DNA of 64,000 bases, taken from Desemzia incerta (GTDB lineage: Bacteria; Bacillota; Bacilli; Lactobacillales; Carnobacteriaceae). The stretch spans positions 230,834-294,833 of the forward strand of contig NZ_FOXW01000004.1 of assembly GCF_900115825.1 (NCBI RefSeq), written 5' to 3'. Below, one piece after another: positions 8,566 to 19,627 of this stretch. Position 1 is the first letter of the stretch. Each line of letters begins with the position of its first letter. The translations under genes and the position numbers were made by a program. A model generated the notes under the pieces. The model had not been told where the DNA came from and made no database searches. It was given only the letters and a program-made list of their open reading frames with translations.

Positions 8566-10017
8566 CTATATATGTTTTCGCCATGTATTTCGATTGAACA
8601 AAATTAAGATTGGAAAGATTTCCAGCCTTCCTGCTATCATCGCAAATGATAAAACCAGTTTAGAAAAATCACTAGCATGTGCAAAACTTGCTAATGGACC
8701 GACAGTACCCAGACCAGGCCCAATATTATTGAAGGTAGCAGCTACTGCACTAAAAGCAGACGTGAAGTCAGGTGCATCAAAACTAATCAGCAGTAACAAA
8801 GCAAAAAAGATGATCATGTAAATAACGAAATAATTCGTTACACTATGTTTGACTTCTTTATCTAAAGGCTTCCCTTCATACTTAATCGTCACTATTCTAT
8901 TAGGATTAGCGTTTCTTTTGAATTCAGAAACGGCTGTTTTCCATAAAATAGCTACTCTGGATATCTTTAAACCTCCTGCTGTAGAACCAGCACTTGCTCC
9001 AAAAAACATCAAGATAATTAAAACTGTTTGAGAGAAGACAGGCCAACTGCCAAAATCAGCTGTAGAAAAACCAGTAGTAGTGATAATGGATGAAACAGAG
9101 AAAAAGGCATCACGGAGCATTCTCCAAAAAGAATCATAATGAGAAAAAAGATTTAGGCAAATCAACGTTACGGCTGCTAAAACAATGCCTATGTACCATC
9201 TCAGTTCTTCACTTTTAAGCACTTCTTTGATTTGCCCTATCAGCACTAAGTAAAATAAGTTAAAATTCACACCGAAAATCAACATTGAAAAACTTAATAC
9301 ATAATCTATATACGCACTATCGTAAGAAGCAATACTTCCATTTTTGATACCAAACCCTCCAGTACCAGCTGCGCCAAAGGCATGCAATAAGGCATCAAAA
9401 AAGTTCATTCCTCCAAAAAGGAGCAAAATCACTACTACAGCAGTCAAAATCAAATAGATTTTATATAAAATACGCGCTGAAGATGAGAGTTTTGAAACCA
9501 ACTTGCCAAAAACTGGTCCTGGTACCTCAGCTTTCATGATGTGTACAGATTCAGACTCTATTTGAGGCAATATTGCTAAAGCAAATACTAATATTCCCAT
9601 TCCACCAATCAAATGAGTAAAACTCCTCCAAAATAAAGAAGACTGAGCTAAGGCTTCTACATCAGTCAAAATGCTTGATCCAGTAGTTGTAAAACCGCTG
9701 CTGGTTTCAAAAAAAGCATCAATCAATCTAGGTATATCTCCGTTTATCACAAACGGAAGTGAACCGAAAAATGATAGCAAGATCCATGATAAAGAAACAA
9801 TTATAAATCCTTCTTTAGCAAACATGTTCTTTTTAATCGGCTTTTTACTGCTTAGTAAATAACCAATAGTCAGTAACAGTAAACTAATAGATAAAAAACT
9901 AAACGGATATTTCCATTCTTCTCGATAAATCAAACTGACTACCAATGGAGCGACTAATAGTATTGCTTCTACTTGCAATAGTCTCCCAATCGTATATTTT
10001 ACCATGCTAAAATTCAA
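8566..10017 (-). CDS. trkH: TrkH/KtrB-type potassium uptake channel subunit
   Basis: A 483-residue membrane protein of the TrkH/TrkG family. Four selectivity-filter loops are visible: TTTGSS (110-115), GTGGFG (219-223), TTTGFS (313-318) and NNIGPG (430-435), each between two helices, as in the four-fold M1-P-M2 fold. It forms the potassium pathway, while TrkA gates it on the cytoplasmic side by nucleotide binding. Start TTG 10017 has GGAG 8 bases upstream. The gene lies 13 bases after trkA and ends at the terminator at 8481-8519. The length is that of TrkH rather than the shorter KtrB. Confidence 0.93.
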   Translation of the reverse strand: MNFSMVKYTIGRLLQVEAILLVAPLVVSLIYREEWKYPFSFLSISLLLLTIGYLLSSKKPIKKNMFAKEGFIIVSLSWILLSFFGSLPFVINGDIPRLIDAFFETSSGFTTTGSSILTDVEALAQSSLFWRSFTHLIGGMGILVFALAILPQIESESVHIMKAEVPGPVFGKLVSKLSSSARILYKIYLILTAVVVILLLFGGMNFFDALLHAFGAAGTGGFGIKNGSIASYDSAYIDYVLSFSMLIFGVNFNLFYLVLIGQIKEVLKSEELRWYIGIVLAAVTLICLNLFSHYDSFWRMLRDAFFSVSSIITTTGFSTADFGSWPVFSQTVLIILMFFGASAGSTAGGLKISRVAILWKTAVSEFKRNANPNRIVTIKYEGKPLDKEVKHSVTNYFVIYMIIFFALLLLISFDAPDFTSAFSAVAATFNNIGPGLGTVGPLASFAHASDFSKLVLSFAMIAGRLEIFPILILFNRNTWRKHI

Positions 10018-10030
10018 TTGTGCTGCTCCT

Positions 10031-11383
10031 TTATTTTAAAATATCGTCTATATCATCATATTTTTTTTCTTTTGTAATCACAATAATATGATCATTTGGT
10101 TTGATTACGTCTTGTCCACCTGGAACGATCAATTTTTTCCCTCTAATGATATACGCAATCAACAAATGATTTTTTATTGGCAAAATTTCTAACGGCTTAT
10201 TTATGACACGACTAGTTTCTTTCACTTTAAATTGGAGAGCCTCTACTTGATTGTCTGCTAATCTGAATAAAGCTTCTACATTTGAAACAGATGTGTTCGT
10301 TAATGAACGGACAAATTGTAAAATACTATTAGCAATCACTCTCTTTGGAGTCACAACTGTTTGCAGTCCCATAGTCCCAAATATTTTCAACAACAGTGTT
10401 CTATTCACCTTCGTCACGATTTTCTTCACATTTTTTTGAGAAGCGTATAAGGATGTAATGATGTTTTCTTCATCAACACCTGTTAAGCTGATAAATACAT
10501 CATAGGCTTCCAGACGTTCTTCTTCTAAAAACTCTTGATCCGTACCATCTCCGTGAATGACCATAATGCCAGGAAAAACATCACTTAACTCTCTCGCTTT
10601 TTCCGGATCATTTTCAATGACTTTTATGTCCATTTTATACTCTTTTAACATATTGATTAGATAGTACGTGATACGTCCTCCGCCAACAATCAAAACTGAT
10701 TTCATTTTAGCTCGATTGTCTCCAATCAGCTTATAAAACTTGTTCACCTCTTTTAATGAGCTGACAACAAAAATATGATCTCCTTCTCTTAGAAAATCAT
10801 CTCCAGAAGGAATAAGCACTTCATCGCCCCGTTGAATAATAGCCACTAAGATATTCCCATAACGTGTTCTAAAATTCTTTAAACTCATATCTCGTAAAGG
10901 ACTATTTGCCTTAATCTTTAGTTCTACTATATTCACTCGATTATTAGCAAATGATTCTACACTTAATGCAGTAGGATATTTGATTACTTTCATAATATCT
11001 TTTGCTGATTCTAGTTCAGGAGTAATCATCATTGTAATTCCAAGGCTTTCTCTTACGAAATCCAGATGCTTTGTATATTCTGGATTTCTCACTCGAGCAA
11101 TCGTATATTTGGCTCCTAATTTTTTAGCAATCGTAGCCGACATAATATTGATTTCATCTTGTGACGTTACCGCAATGAATATATCGCATTTTGGAACATT
11201 GGCTTCCATTTGCAAATCATAACTAGCTCCATTTCCAACTATGCCTGTTATATCATATTTGCTAATCAGGGCGTTCAATCTTTTACTATTTTTTTCCATC
11301 AATATAATGTCATTCCCCTCAGACGAAAGTTCAGAGCATAAAACTTCTCCAACTTTTCCGCCTCCAGCAATGATAATATTCAT
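10031..11383 (-). CDS. trkA: TrkA, gating subunit of potassium uptake
   Basis: A 450-residue peripheral protein with two RCK units, each a Rossmann RCK-N plus RCK-C. The first dinucleotide motif is IIAGGGKVGEVL at residues 3-14. The second, VLIVGGGRITYYL near residue 230, has a degenerate glycine pattern. The protein ends with a TrkA-C domain (LEILPIKNHLLIAYIIRG). It binds NAD(H)/ATP and controls TrkH. I choose ATG 11383 (TAGGAGGAAG 7 bases upstream); the open frame runs back to 11464 without another ribosome binding site. It forms an operon with trkH. Confidence 0.93.
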   Translation of the reverse strand: MNIIIAGGGKVGEVLCSELSSEGNDIILMEKNSKRLNALISKYDITGIVGNGASYDLQMEANVPKCDIFIAVTSQDEINIMSATIAKKLGAKYTIARVRNPEYTKHLDFVRESLGITMMITPELESAKDIMKVIKYPTALSVESFANNRVNIVELKIKANSPLRDMSLKNFRTRYGNILVAIIQRGDEVLIPSGDDFLREGDHIFVVSSLKEVNKFYKLIGDNRAKMKSVLIVGGGRITYYLINMLKEYKMDIKVIENDPEKARELSDVFPGIMVIHGDGTDQEFLEEERLEAYDVFISLTGVDEENIITSLYASQKNVKKIVTKVNRTLLLKIFGTMGLQTVVTPKRVIANSILQFVRSLTNTSVSNVEALFRLADNQVEALQFKVKETSRVINKPLEILPIKNHLLIAYIIRGKKLIVPGGQDVIKPNDHIIVITKEKKYDDIDDILK

Positions 11384-11668
11384 AAGTATTCTTCCTCCTA
11401 ATATGATTGCATTATAACTGCAACAATAATTGGTAATGGTATGTGCTGTTAAATAATTACTCATTCAAATAAAAAATAAAAAGTGGTCAACAGATGTATT
11501 CTAGCAGAATGAGTAGAAAATACAATGATTCTATGAAATATTATTTCCTGGGAAATAATATCAGTTTTATATATGTACTTATTATCAACTTTCGATCTGC
11601 ATAACTAAGCTCTAAAACAGCAGCTATTGAATCAACTTATATCTTATAACCTTTTAAAAATAAAAAAA
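11384..11668. other. trkA-tRNA intergenic region
   Basis: Apart from the Noc-type palindrome at 11543-11556 and AT-rich sequence, I see no gene or clear promoter here. Confidence 0.35.
11543..11556. promoter_or_regulatory. Noc-binding-site-like palindrome, copy 2
   Basis: ATTTCCTGGGAAAT, embedded in a longer palindrome (ATATTATTTCC / GGAAATAATAT, 11539-11562). It is intergenic, so coding constraint does not explain it. Confidence 0.7.
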
Positions 11669-11717
11669 GAGATAGCACACGTTTTTACATGCTTTCGCAT
11701 TAACGTATAACTATCTC
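11662..11717 (-). terminator. tRNA-Lys terminator
   Basis: Minus strand: outer stem GAGATAG / CTATCTC (11711-11717 with 11669-11675), inner pairs ACGT/ACGT and ATGC-GAAA-GCAT, then TTTTTTT at 11662-11668. Confidence 0.85.
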
Positions 11718-11739
11718 ATGGATTTGGCTATCCAATATA

Positions 11740-11812
<73 letters not shown>

Positions 11813-11818
11813 GTTCGT

Positions 11819-11858
11819 ATCACAGTAAAAAAATTATAGCACATTTTTTTACTGTGAT
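11819..11858. repeat. palindrome enclosing the tRNA-Lys -10 box
   Basis: Perfect 15-base arms ATCACAGTAAAAAAA (11819-11833) and TTTTTTTACTGTGAT (11844-11858) around a 10-base centre. One arm lies between -35 and -10; the other starts at the expected transcription start. Confidence 0.7.
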
Positions 11859-11862
11859 GCAA
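11833..11862 (-). promoter_or_regulatory. tRNA-Lys promoter
   Basis: Minus strand: -35 TTGCAT (11857-11862), 18-base spacer, -10 TATAAT (11833-11838) with an extended TGC before it. Confidence 0.75.
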
Positions 11863-11886
11863 TTTTTTTTATCATTAAATCTGGAA

Positions 11887-12318
11887 TTATTCATTGCTGT
11901 TTATTAGTTGAGATTCTGTGACGAACTCAAACAATTCAGCAGATTGATTCTTATTGAGTTGAATATATTTTTCTTGTTCTTCTATTACAAGCTCAACTTG
12001 GTCCTTATTTGGACTGATCCATAGATCATAATTCGAACCAATCGACTGATTATCGTCTTCAAATTGAAATTTGTAATGCGGAGGCTGTGTCATTAATACG
12101 ACTCCATTTTTCCATCGTACATCTTCTAGTAACTCCGCTGCTTTTTTTACGACATCATTATCCGTTATTTCTTTAAATAACTCGTATTGATCTTCTTCTC
12201 CCACGCGCTTTTGCACTATGATTTTATTTCCCGAAGAATTGGCTTCGTTTGAACAGCCTGTCATAAAAATTGAAAAAAACACTATACAGATCATCAAATA
12301 TTTTGTGATTTTTAACAA
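11887..12318 (-). CDS. small lipoprotein of unknown function
   Basis: About 143 residues, with an N-terminal hydrophobic stretch (ITKYLMICIVFFSIF) and lipobox MTGC followed by SNEANSSG, so it should be lipidated and anchored on the outer face of the membrane. The mature part is acidic, with the WISPNKDQVELVIEEQEKY stretch typical of small Bacillus YhfM-like lipoproteins, but I do not recognise a defined family. GTG 12324 and TTG 12321 overlap the AAAGGGG site, so TTG 12318 is the preferred start. It lies between purA and tRNA-Lys without an obvious operon partner. Confidence 0.75.
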   Translation of the reverse strand: MLKITKYLMICIVFFSIFMTGCSNEANSSGNKIIVQKRVGEEDQYELFKEITDNDVVKKAAELLEDVRWKNGVVLMTQPPHYKFQFEDDNQSIGSNYDLWISPNKDQVELVIEEQEKYIQLNKNQSAELFEFVTESQLINSNE

Positions 12319-12451
12319 CAACACCCCTTTACTAAGGAGAAGCTTGTTAGTAAATCAACCTTAAATAAAACACGTCTGTAATTTTATTTTACATCAAAAT
12401 ATTCAATAATCAATAACGTTAATAAAAGAACTTGTTTTTATTCCTATTGTC

Positions 12452-13753
<1,302 letters not shown>

Positions 13754-13781
13754 TCATTCATATTTTTAAAAATCCTTTAGT

Positions 13782-13810
13782 AGTGTACCAAGAAAGAGAC
13801 TACTATTCAA
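13782..13810 (-). promoter_or_regulatory. purA promoter
   Basis: Minus strand: -35 TTGAAT (13805-13810), 17-base spacer, -10 TACACT (13782-13787). About 85 bases upstream of the start, AAAAGCGAACTAT (13855-13867) matches the lactococcal PurBox AWWWCCGAACWWT at 12 of 13 positions; control by PurR is only a suggestion. Confidence 0.6.
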
Positions 13811-13884
13811 TAAAAAAACGAATATTAATATCTTTTTTATTGAAAAAACAGTTCAAAAGCGAACTATTTTCAATAAAACAATAA

Positions 13885-13928
13885 TAAAAAAGCTTATAAA
13901 CGAACGTGAGCGTTCATTTATAAGCTTT
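13885..13928 (-). terminator. dnaB terminator
   Basis: Minus strand: stem AAAGCTTATAAA-GAACG / CGTTC-TTTATAAGCTTTTTT, immediately after the dnaB stop at 13932. Confidence 0.9.
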
Positions 13929-13931
13929 CGA

Positions 13932-15317
13932 TTATTGCGGGATAGCATCTTCGGGATAATAAGATAAAGAAGAAAACTTATTATACTCTTTGATAAACAG
14001 TAACTTGACTGTTCCCCTTGCACCACTTCTGTTTTTTTCAATAATGACTTCAATAACATTATCTTCATCTGCTTCACTATTATCATCATCATTGTCTTGA
14101 CCTTCTCGATCGTAATAATCATCACGGTAAAGAAAAGCAACAATATCCGCATCTTGTTCAATAGATCCTGATTCTCGAATATCACTTAAAACAGGTCTTT
14201 TATCTTGTCTTTGTTCTACACCACGAGACAATTGAGACAGCGCAATAACAGGAACCTTCAATTCTTTGGCTAATTTTTTCAATTGACGAGAGATCTCTGA
14301 TACTTCTTGCTGACGGCTTTCTTTACCAGTCCCTTCAATCAATTGAAGGTAGTCAATTAAAATAAGCCCCAAGTTGCCTTTTTCTTGTTTTAATCGACGA
14401 CATTTCGCTCTAATTTCCGCTACACGTATTCCTGGTGTATCGTCAATATAAATACTCGCTTTAGACAAACTACCCATGGCGATGATCAAACTTTGCCATT
14501 CTTCTTCTGTTAAGTTACCCGTTCTTAAATGACTGGCGTCTATGCTTCCTTCAGAACACAGCATACGGTTAACAAGAGACTCAGCACCCATCTCCAAACT
14601 GAAGATAGCTACTGTTTCATCTGTTTTAGTTCCAACGTTCTGTGCAATATTCAAAGCAAATGCCGTTTTACCAACGGCTGGTCTAGCTGCAAGAATGATC
14701 AATTCTTCTTTTTGCAGCCCGGCGGTCATCTTATCCAACAATTTATAACCAGTGGGTAACCCCGTGATTTCTTCATCGTTTTGATACAGTTGATCAATTT
14801 GAGCCACAGTAGAGTTCAAGACGTCTGAAATGGACAAAAAACCTGTCCTGCTTCGTCTTTCAGAAACTTCTAAGATACTTCGTTCAGCATCATCTAAAAT
14901 CGAAGCAACCTCATCAGATTCTTCATATCCTTTAGCAACGATTTCCGTAGCGGTATGGATTAAATTCCGCAGAATAGACTTTTGTTCAACGATTTTTGCA
15001 TAATACTCCATATTAGCTGCAGTAGGAACCGCAACCGCTAAATCTGCTAAGTAAGGGATTCCGCCCACATCTTCTAATTGATTTTTTGATTCTAGTGCGT
15101 TTGTTACCGTAACAATATCAATTGCTTCATTTTCATCGTTCAAATTCATCATCGCTTGAAAAATCAACTGATGTCCGCGTCTATAAAAGTCTTTTGCTTC
15201 AATAAACTCTAAAGCACCAACTAATGTATCCGCATCTAAAAAGATAGATCCTAGTACTGCTTGTTCAGCTTCAATACTCTGTGGTGGTAAACGATCTTGG
15301 AATGCTTCATTTGCCAA
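13932..15317 (-). CDS. dnaB: replicative DNA helicase DnaB (DnaC in Bacillus)
   Basis: A 461-residue hexameric 5'-3' helicase at the replication fork. The N-terminal DnaB domain (residues 10-110) binds primase. The C-terminal RecA-like domain has Walker A ARPAVGKTAF (211-220), Walker B LILIDYLQL and the DnaB motifs SQLSRGVEQR and SDIRESGSIEQDADIV. TTG 15317 follows AAAGGAAG by 8 bases; no better start is in frame. Near the C-terminus a short acidic insert (DNDDDNSEADED) replaces the usual linker before the final RNRSGA-type motif, here KNRSGARG. It lies between rplI and purA as in Bacillus. Confidence 0.96.
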   Translation of the reverse strand: MANEAFQDRLPPQSIEAEQAVLGSIFLDADTLVGALEFIEAKDFYRRGHQLIFQAMMNLNDENEAIDIVTVTNALESKNQLEDVGGIPYLADLAVAVPTAANMEYYAKIVEQKSILRNLIHTATEIVAKGYEESDEVASILDDAERSILEVSERRSRTGFLSISDVLNSTVAQIDQLYQNDEEITGLPTGYKLLDKMTAGLQKEELIILAARPAVGKTAFALNIAQNVGTKTDETVAIFSLEMGAESLVNRMLCSEGSIDASHLRTGNLTEEEWQSLIIAMGSLSKASIYIDDTPGIRVAEIRAKCRRLKQEKGNLGLILIDYLQLIEGTGKESRQQEVSEISRQLKKLAKELKVPVIALSQLSRGVEQRQDKRPVLSDIRESGSIEQDADIVAFLYRDDYYDREGQDNDDDNSEADEDNVIEVIIEKNRSGARGTVKLLFIKEYNKFSSLSYYPEDAIPQ

Positions 15318-15380
15318 GTTTTTCTACTTCCTTTCAAACACATAAGAAATCGTATTTCCTATCCGATGTTTTCTGTCATT

Positions 15381-15409
15381 ATTCTAACTCAAAAGAATTA
15401 AGAATACAA
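15381..15409 (-). promoter_or_regulatory. dnaB promoter
   Basis: Minus strand: -35 TTGTAT (15404-15409), 17-base spacer, -10 TAGAAT (15381-15386), about 65 bases before dnaB. Confidence 0.55.
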
Positions 15410-15470
15410 TCCAATATAGCGAACACTTGTTCAGTTTTGTTTATAGTTTAATTATTTTGCCACAAGACAA

Positions 15471-15507
15471 ACTAAGCTAGCCAAAATATAATTTAGGCTA
15501 GCTTAGT
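15471..15507 (-). terminator. hairpin after rplI
   Basis: 12-bp inverted repeat ACTAAGCTAGCC / GGCTAGCTTAGT, 25 bases after the rplI stop. The following minus-strand sequence is only moderately T-rich (TTTGTCTTG), so termination may be partial and dnaB may receive some read-through. Confidence 0.65.
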
Positions 15508-15531
15508 CTTACAATCCATTTATTCTATTTG

Positions 15532-15984
15532 CTATTCGGATACTACTCGAACCGTAATTTCCGCTACGACTTCAGGATGGATTTTAACATCCATTGTTTG
15601 AGTTCCTAACGAACGCATTGGAACATTCAGTTCAATTTTTCTTTTATCTAATTCAACGTTCAATTGGCTTTTAGCTGCCGAAGCAATTTGTTTTGTAGTT
15701 ACTGATCCAAATAAGCGCCCATCATCAGCAGCTTTAGATTTGATTTCAATTACGTTTTCTTCTTTTTCTAGGAAAGCCTTCAGTTCTTTTGCTTCTTTTA
15801 AAATTTCAGCTTCCTGTTTCTCTTCAGCTTTTTTCTTTCCTTTTAACTCACTTACACTAGATGGCGTTGCTTCTTTAGCCAATCCTTTTTTGAAAAGAAA
15901 GTTAGAAGCATATCCGTTTGGAACTTCTTTTACTTCTCCTTTTTTTCCTTTACCTTTAACATCTTGTAGAAAAATTACTTTCAT
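15532..15984 (-). CDS. rplI: 50S ribosomal protein L9
   Basis: 150 residues. The N-terminal domain [20 protein letters not shown] with GYASNFLF is the L9 signature. A long lysine/glutamate-rich helix connects to the C-terminal domain ([11 protein letters not shown]). It binds 23S rRNA at the L1 stalk base. Its ATG overlaps the gdpP stop as ATGA, so it is translationally coupled to gdpP. Confidence 0.98.
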   Translation of the reverse strand: MKVIFLQDVKGKGKKGEVKEVPNGYASNFLFKKGLAKEATPSSVSELKGKKKAEEKQEAEILKEAKELKAFLEKEENVIEIKSKAADDGRLFGSVTTKQIASAAKSQLNVELDKRKIELNVPMRSLGTQTMDVKIHPEVVAEITVRVVSE

Positions 15985-18014
15985 ATTGTTGCATCCTCCT
16001 TGGTAGAATAATGTGCTAATATAGCCTCGTGAAGTTGCGTTCTAGCTTCACTGACTAAAGTATTTTCTAATTGAGTAGCTGCGTTGGATAAATGCCCTCC
16101 GCCGCCTAGTTCTTCCATGATTACTTGAACATTTATTTCTCCTAAGCTTCGAGCACTGATACCTATGCGATCATCTTGTCGTTTGAAGATAACAAAAGCC
16201 GCATCTACATTCGTCATAGAAAGCATTGTATCCGCAGTTTGCGCTGCTACTACTGTATCATACTTTTTGTTTTCTTCACCAGTAACAACTGCTATATTAT
16301 CTGTCACAAATTCCATCGATTCTATCAAATGGCTGCGCAATAAGTACGTATCCGCATCTTCTTTTAATAATCGTTGGATTAGAACAGCATCTGCTCCACA
16401 TGAACGAAGATAACTAGCAGCATCAAACGTTCTAGAACCCGTGCGTAAAGAGAAACTCTTAGTGTCTACTACGATTCCACCCAGCATAGCAGTAGCCTCA
16501 AGCTTAGTAATCGACTCTGCTTCTTGAGATTGGTATTCAAACAACTCTGTGACCAATTCAGCTGTCGACGAAGCATAAGGTTCTATATAAACCAACGCCG
16601 GATTATTTGGAAATTCTTCTCCTCGACGATGATGGTCAATGACCACTACTCTGTTTTTTTGCTTCAGTAAATTCGGAGCGATTCCCATAGATGGTCGATG
16701 GAAATCGACTAAAATAATAAGTGTATTTTCTGTCATCATCTCTTCAGCTACTTCTGGTGTAATAATGTAGCGGCTGATTTGATTGTCTGTTTCTATTTCT
16801 TCCAATAACTTTTCAATGTCATGACTGTATTGTTTTGGTTCAACTACTATCCAAGCTTCCTTATTATTCATCTGGGCGATTCTTCTAATCCCTAACGCAG
16901 AACCTATAGCATCCATGTCAGGATTCACATGCCCCATAACAACTACTTGATCAGCTTGTTTCATCAATTCTTGTAAAGCCTGACTAATCATCCGAGAGCG
17001 AACGCGTGTTCTCTTCTCCATTGGATTTGTCTTACCACCGTAATAACGCATTTCACCTGAAAGAGATTTGATTACGGCTTGGTCTCCACCACGACCTAAA
17101 GCTAAGTCCAGGTTGCTTTGAGCCAAACTAGCTAATTCATCTAAATTCTCATCTTCTTTATCTGCTTCAGTGTAGGCAACACCAATACTTAAAGTTAATG
17201 GGATATTCTGTTTAGACGTTTTTTCTCGTATTTGATCGAGTATACTAAAGTTCTCTTTTTCCATACGCTCTAAAGATTTACGATGCATAAATACGATAAA
17301 ACGATCTTCAGATACACGCTTCAAGTAAATTCTGTGTTGTTTTGCCCAATTAGATAATTGAGTCGTAATGAAAGTATTGATACTAGAAATGTTTCTATCC
17401 GTCATCCCTTGCACGATTTCATCGTAATTATCGACGAATATGTTTCCTAGAACAAACTTTTCATCCTGATACCTTTTTTTAATTTGACTGTACTCTGAAA
17501 TATCCATCAAATAAATAACTTTGATGTCTTCTTGAATAATGATTCGATAACTCTTGTCTCCCCACACGATCGTGGATGCATTATCCGCATAACTTTTTTG
17601 AATCAGTTGATTCAATTCTTCATCGATTTCCTCAATTTTCTTCCCTAATACTTCTTCTTGATATCCTATATGAGATTGAAAATAGGGGTTTGTCCACTGA
17701 ACTTTATATTCTTCATCAAATAAAATAATACCAATGGGCATTTTAATTAAGGCTTCTTGCTCACCACGTTTAATGCGATAAGAAAGATCTTCGATATATT
17801 TATTGATTTTTTCAATCAATCGTTGTGAAAAAACATAAAGTAAAGATAAGAAAACAAGAAAAATTATAAGCATGACAAGTCCTATGCTGATATTAGAAAA
17901 AAACCCTAATATAATAATAACCAATTGCATCAAGATCAATACTCCTACAGATATCTTAACGTTCTCGTTTTTTAAAAATTGAGGGAGTTTTTCATCTGTT
18001 AGTTTGCTTTTCAT
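15981..18014 (-). CDS. gdpP: GdpP, cyclic-di-AMP phosphodiesterase
   Basis: A 677-residue membrane enzyme that hydrolyses c-di-AMP to pApA. It has two membrane segments (about 20-39 and 43-63), a PAS-like domain (about 85-170), a degenerate GGDEF domain (about 175-320) without the GGDEF signature, and DHH ([13 protein letters not shown] with H362, D366, D368; [14 protein letters not shown] at 458-465) plus DHHA1 ([10 protein letters not shown] near 640). All catalytic motifs are intact. It lowers c-di-AMP and so affects potassium uptake, wall stress and beta-lactam tolerance; the potassium transporter trkAH lies 5 kb away. ATG 18014 follows AAAAGGAG. Confidence 0.96.
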   Translation of the reverse strand: MKSKLTDEKLPQFLKNENVKISVGVLILMQLVIIILGFFSNISIGLVMLIIFLVFLSLLYVFSQRLIEKINKYIEDLSYRIKRGEQEALIKMPIGIILFDEEYKVQWTNPYFQSHIGYQEEVLGKKIEEIDEELNQLIQKSYADNASTIVWGDKSYRIIIQEDIKVIYLMDISEYSQIKKRYQDEKFVLGNIFVDNYDEIVQGMTDRNISSINTFITTQLSNWAKQHRIYLKRVSEDRFIVFMHRKSLERMEKENFSILDQIREKTSKQNIPLTLSIGVAYTEADKEDENLDELASLAQSNLDLALGRGGDQAVIKSLSGEMRYYGGKTNPMEKRTRVRSRMISQALQELMKQADQVVVMGHVNPDMDAIGSALGIRRIAQMNNKEAWIVVEPKQYSHDIEKLLEEIETDNQISRYIITPEVAEEMMTENTLIILVDFHRPSMGIAPNLLKQKNRVVVIDHHRRGEEFPNNPALVYIEPYASSTAELVTELFEYQSQEAESITKLEATAMLGGIVVDTKSFSLRTGSRTFDAASYLRSCGADAVLIQRLLKEDADTYLLRSHLIESMEFVTDNIAVVTGEENKKYDTVVAAQTADTMLSMTNVDAAFVIFKRQDDRIGISARSLGEINVQVIMEELGGGGHLSNAATQLENTLVSEARTQLHEAILAHYSTKEDATI

Positions 18015-18204
18015 TTATAACTCCTTTTCCTTTTCATCTCTGTTTAACGTTCCATTCTATTCTACCATTTATCGAATTAAGATACTAGAACGTTTACAAA
18101 GTCTCTAAGGCTTCTCATTCTTAGAAACCAGCCTACTGCTCCTCCTTAGAATCCCAACTTAATCTTTACCAGCAATTATTGTTTCATATAATTTCTTACT
18201 CAAA

Positions 18205-18220
18205 TGTTTCACATGAAACA
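18205..18220. promoter_or_regulatory. parS-like site
   Basis: TGTTTCACATGAAACA differs from parS TGTTTCACGTGAAACA at one central base. It sits in a longer palindrome (CTCAAATGTTTCA / TGAAACATTTGAG, 18199-18226) between gdpP and the rpsR terminator. Confidence 0.7.
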
Positions 18221-18238
18221 TTTGAGTACAAAAATTAA

Positions 18239-18270
18239 AAAGACCGTGAAAGTGTAAGCTCACGGTCTTT
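18239..18270 (-). terminator. rpsF-ssb-rpsR operon terminator
   Basis: Stem AAGACCGTGA / TCACGGTCTT with a 10-base loop, with A/T tracts on both sides, 15 bases after the rpsR stop. Confidence 0.85.
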
Positions 18271-18284
18271 AATACAGTTTGTTT

Positions 18285-18521
18285 TTATTCAGCTGTAACG
18301 AATGGTAATAATCCCATAACACGTGCACGTTTGATAGCTTTAGTCAACTTACGTTGGTTTTTAGCATATGTTCCAGTTACACGACGAGGTAAAATTTTAC
18401 CACGCTCTGAGATAAATCTTTTTAGAAGTTCGACATCTTTGTAATCTACTTTTTCAATGTGATTAGCAGCAAAGAAATCAACTTTACGGCGCTTACGTCC
18501 GCCTCTGCGTTGTTGAGCCAT
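18285..18521 (-). CDS. rpsR: 30S ribosomal protein S18
   Basis: 78 residues. Contains the S18 signature [20 protein letters not shown] and [22 protein letters not shown]. It forms a heterodimer with S6 on the platform of the 30S subunit. Last gene of rpsF-ssb-rpsR, with GGAGGAAAT before the ATG. Confidence 0.98.
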   Translation of the reverse strand: MAQQRRGGRKRRKVDFFAANHIEKVDYKDVELLKRFISERGKILPRRVTGTYAKNQRKLTKAIKRARVMGLLPFVTAE

Positions 18522-18548
18522 TTCATTTCCTCCTTTAATTATCGATTA

Positions 18549-19064
18549 TTAGAACGGTAAATCATCATCAGAGATATCAATAGGTTGTCCGCTTGATTCA
18601 AAAGGATCAGAGCTTCCAAAGTTTTGATAGTCTTTTGCAGGAGTTTGTTGGGATTGTGATCTATTCTGATTAGTATTAAAAGAATTAAAGTTTTTAGAAG
18701 AAGGCGCTGATCCATTGTCCTCTACTCGTCGTTGATCTGTAACAGATTTCGGTTCAAGCATTGAAAAATTATCTACTACTACTTCAGTAACATAAACTCT
18801 TTGACCTTGTTGATTATCGTAAGACCGTGTTTGAATACGACCCTCTACACCAACTAATGATCCTTTTTTAGTGAAATTTGCTAACGTTTCAGCAGTTTTT
18901 CTCCAAGCAACACAGTTGATGAAGTCTGCTTCACGTTCTCCACTTTGATTAGTGAATTGTCTATTTACAGCTACTGTAAAAGAAGCAACAGCTGTTCCAT
19001 TAGACGTATATCGTAAATCTGCATCTTTAGTCATTCTTCCAACTAACACAACATTATTAATCAC
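18549..19064 (-). CDS. ssb: single-stranded DNA-binding protein
   Basis: 171 residues. OB-fold at residues 1-105 ([42 protein letters not shown]). A flexible Gln/Ser/Asn-rich linker follows, and the acidic tip DISDDDLPF binds partner proteins. The start is GTG 19064, with AAGGGAG 8 bases upstream; the six extra codons upstream (from 19082) run through that site. Flanked by rpsF and rpsR, the usual arrangement. A perfect parS lies just upstream. Confidence 0.97.
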   Translation of the reverse strand: MINNVVLVGRMTKDADLRYTSNGTAVASFTVAVNRQFTNQSGEREADFINCVAWRKTAETLANFTKKGSLVGVEGRIQTRSYDNQQGQRVYVTEVVVDNFSMLEPKSVTDQRRVEDNGSAPSSKNFNSFNTNQNRSQSQQTPAKDYQNFGSSDPFESSGQPIDISDDDLPF

Positions 19065-19084
19065 TACATCCGCTCCCTTCAAAT

Positions 19085-19100
19085 TGTTTCACGTGAAACA
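19085..19100. promoter_or_regulatory. parS: parS, ParB-binding site (perfect)
   Basis: TGTTTCACGTGAAACA is identical to the parS consensus used by ParB/Spo0J across Firmicutes. It lies in the rpsF-ssb gap, 9.5 kb from oriC. ParB is encoded at 52.5 kb. Confidence 0.93.
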
Positions 19101-19106
19101 ATTAAA

Positions 19107-19406
19107 TTAGTCGTCTTCTCTAACGATCATATGGCGTAAGATATTTTCATTAATCTTAGCTAAGCGATCAAATTCATTGATAGCCGCTGCATCTGAAGAA
19201 GTTAAATGTACGAGACGGTATAAACCTTCTCTATAACCTTTAATTTCGTATGCTAAACGACGTTTCGCCCAGTCTTTAGATTCTGTTACCTCAGCACCAT
19301 TATCTTTTAAAATGTTATCGAAGCGTTCTACTAAAGCTGTTTTTTCAGCCTCATCGATATTAGGACGGATAATGTATAAAATTTCGTATTTTGCTGTTTG
19401 ACTCAT
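19107..19406 (-). CDS. rpsF: 30S ribosomal protein S6
   Basis: 99 residues. Signature [19 protein letters not shown] and [19 protein letters not shown]. It pairs with S18. The start is ATG 19406, 10 bases after AAGGAGG; the GTG at 19418 overlaps that site. First gene of the rpsF-ssb-rpsR operon behind the promoter at 19498-19526. Confidence 0.97.
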   Translation of the reverse strand: MSQTAKYEILYIIRPNIDEAEKTALVERFDNILKDNGAEVTESKDWAKRRLAYEIKGYREGLYRLVHLTSSDAAAINEFDRLAKINENILRHMIVREDD

Positions 19407-19497
19407 CTTGACTGTCACCTCCTTGTGGACTTTGGCCCTTTTTTTTGCAAAAAGAGCAAGGAGAGTATTCTAACGAGTAGATTACTCACGTCTAATT

Positions 19498-19526
19498 AGT
19501 ATATAGCTTTTTTTACCAATTGTCAA
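19498..19526 (-). promoter_or_regulatory. rpsF operon promoter
   Basis: Minus strand: consensus -35 TTGACA (19521-19526), 17-base spacer, -10 TATACT (19498-19503). Confidence 0.88.
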
Positions 19527-19560
19527 TGTTTTTGTCAGATTGTTTCTTTTTATTTTTTGT

Positions 19561-19600
19561 CAAAAAAAGACACCAGAGTTTCTCCTCTGGTATCTTTTTT
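19561..19600. terminator. gyrA terminator
   Basis: Stem AGATACCAGAG / CTCTGGTGTCT on the minus strand with TTTTTTT after it, 28 bases after the gyrA stop. Confidence 0.92.
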
Positions 19601-19627
19601 GAAGCGATTCAGTTTTTTAATTGTCTT

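Noticed and set aside
11384..11464. 27-residue N-terminal extension of TrkA
   Set aside because: TAGGAGGAAG at the internal ATG 11383 and the family start MNIIIAGGGKVG fix the shorter protein.
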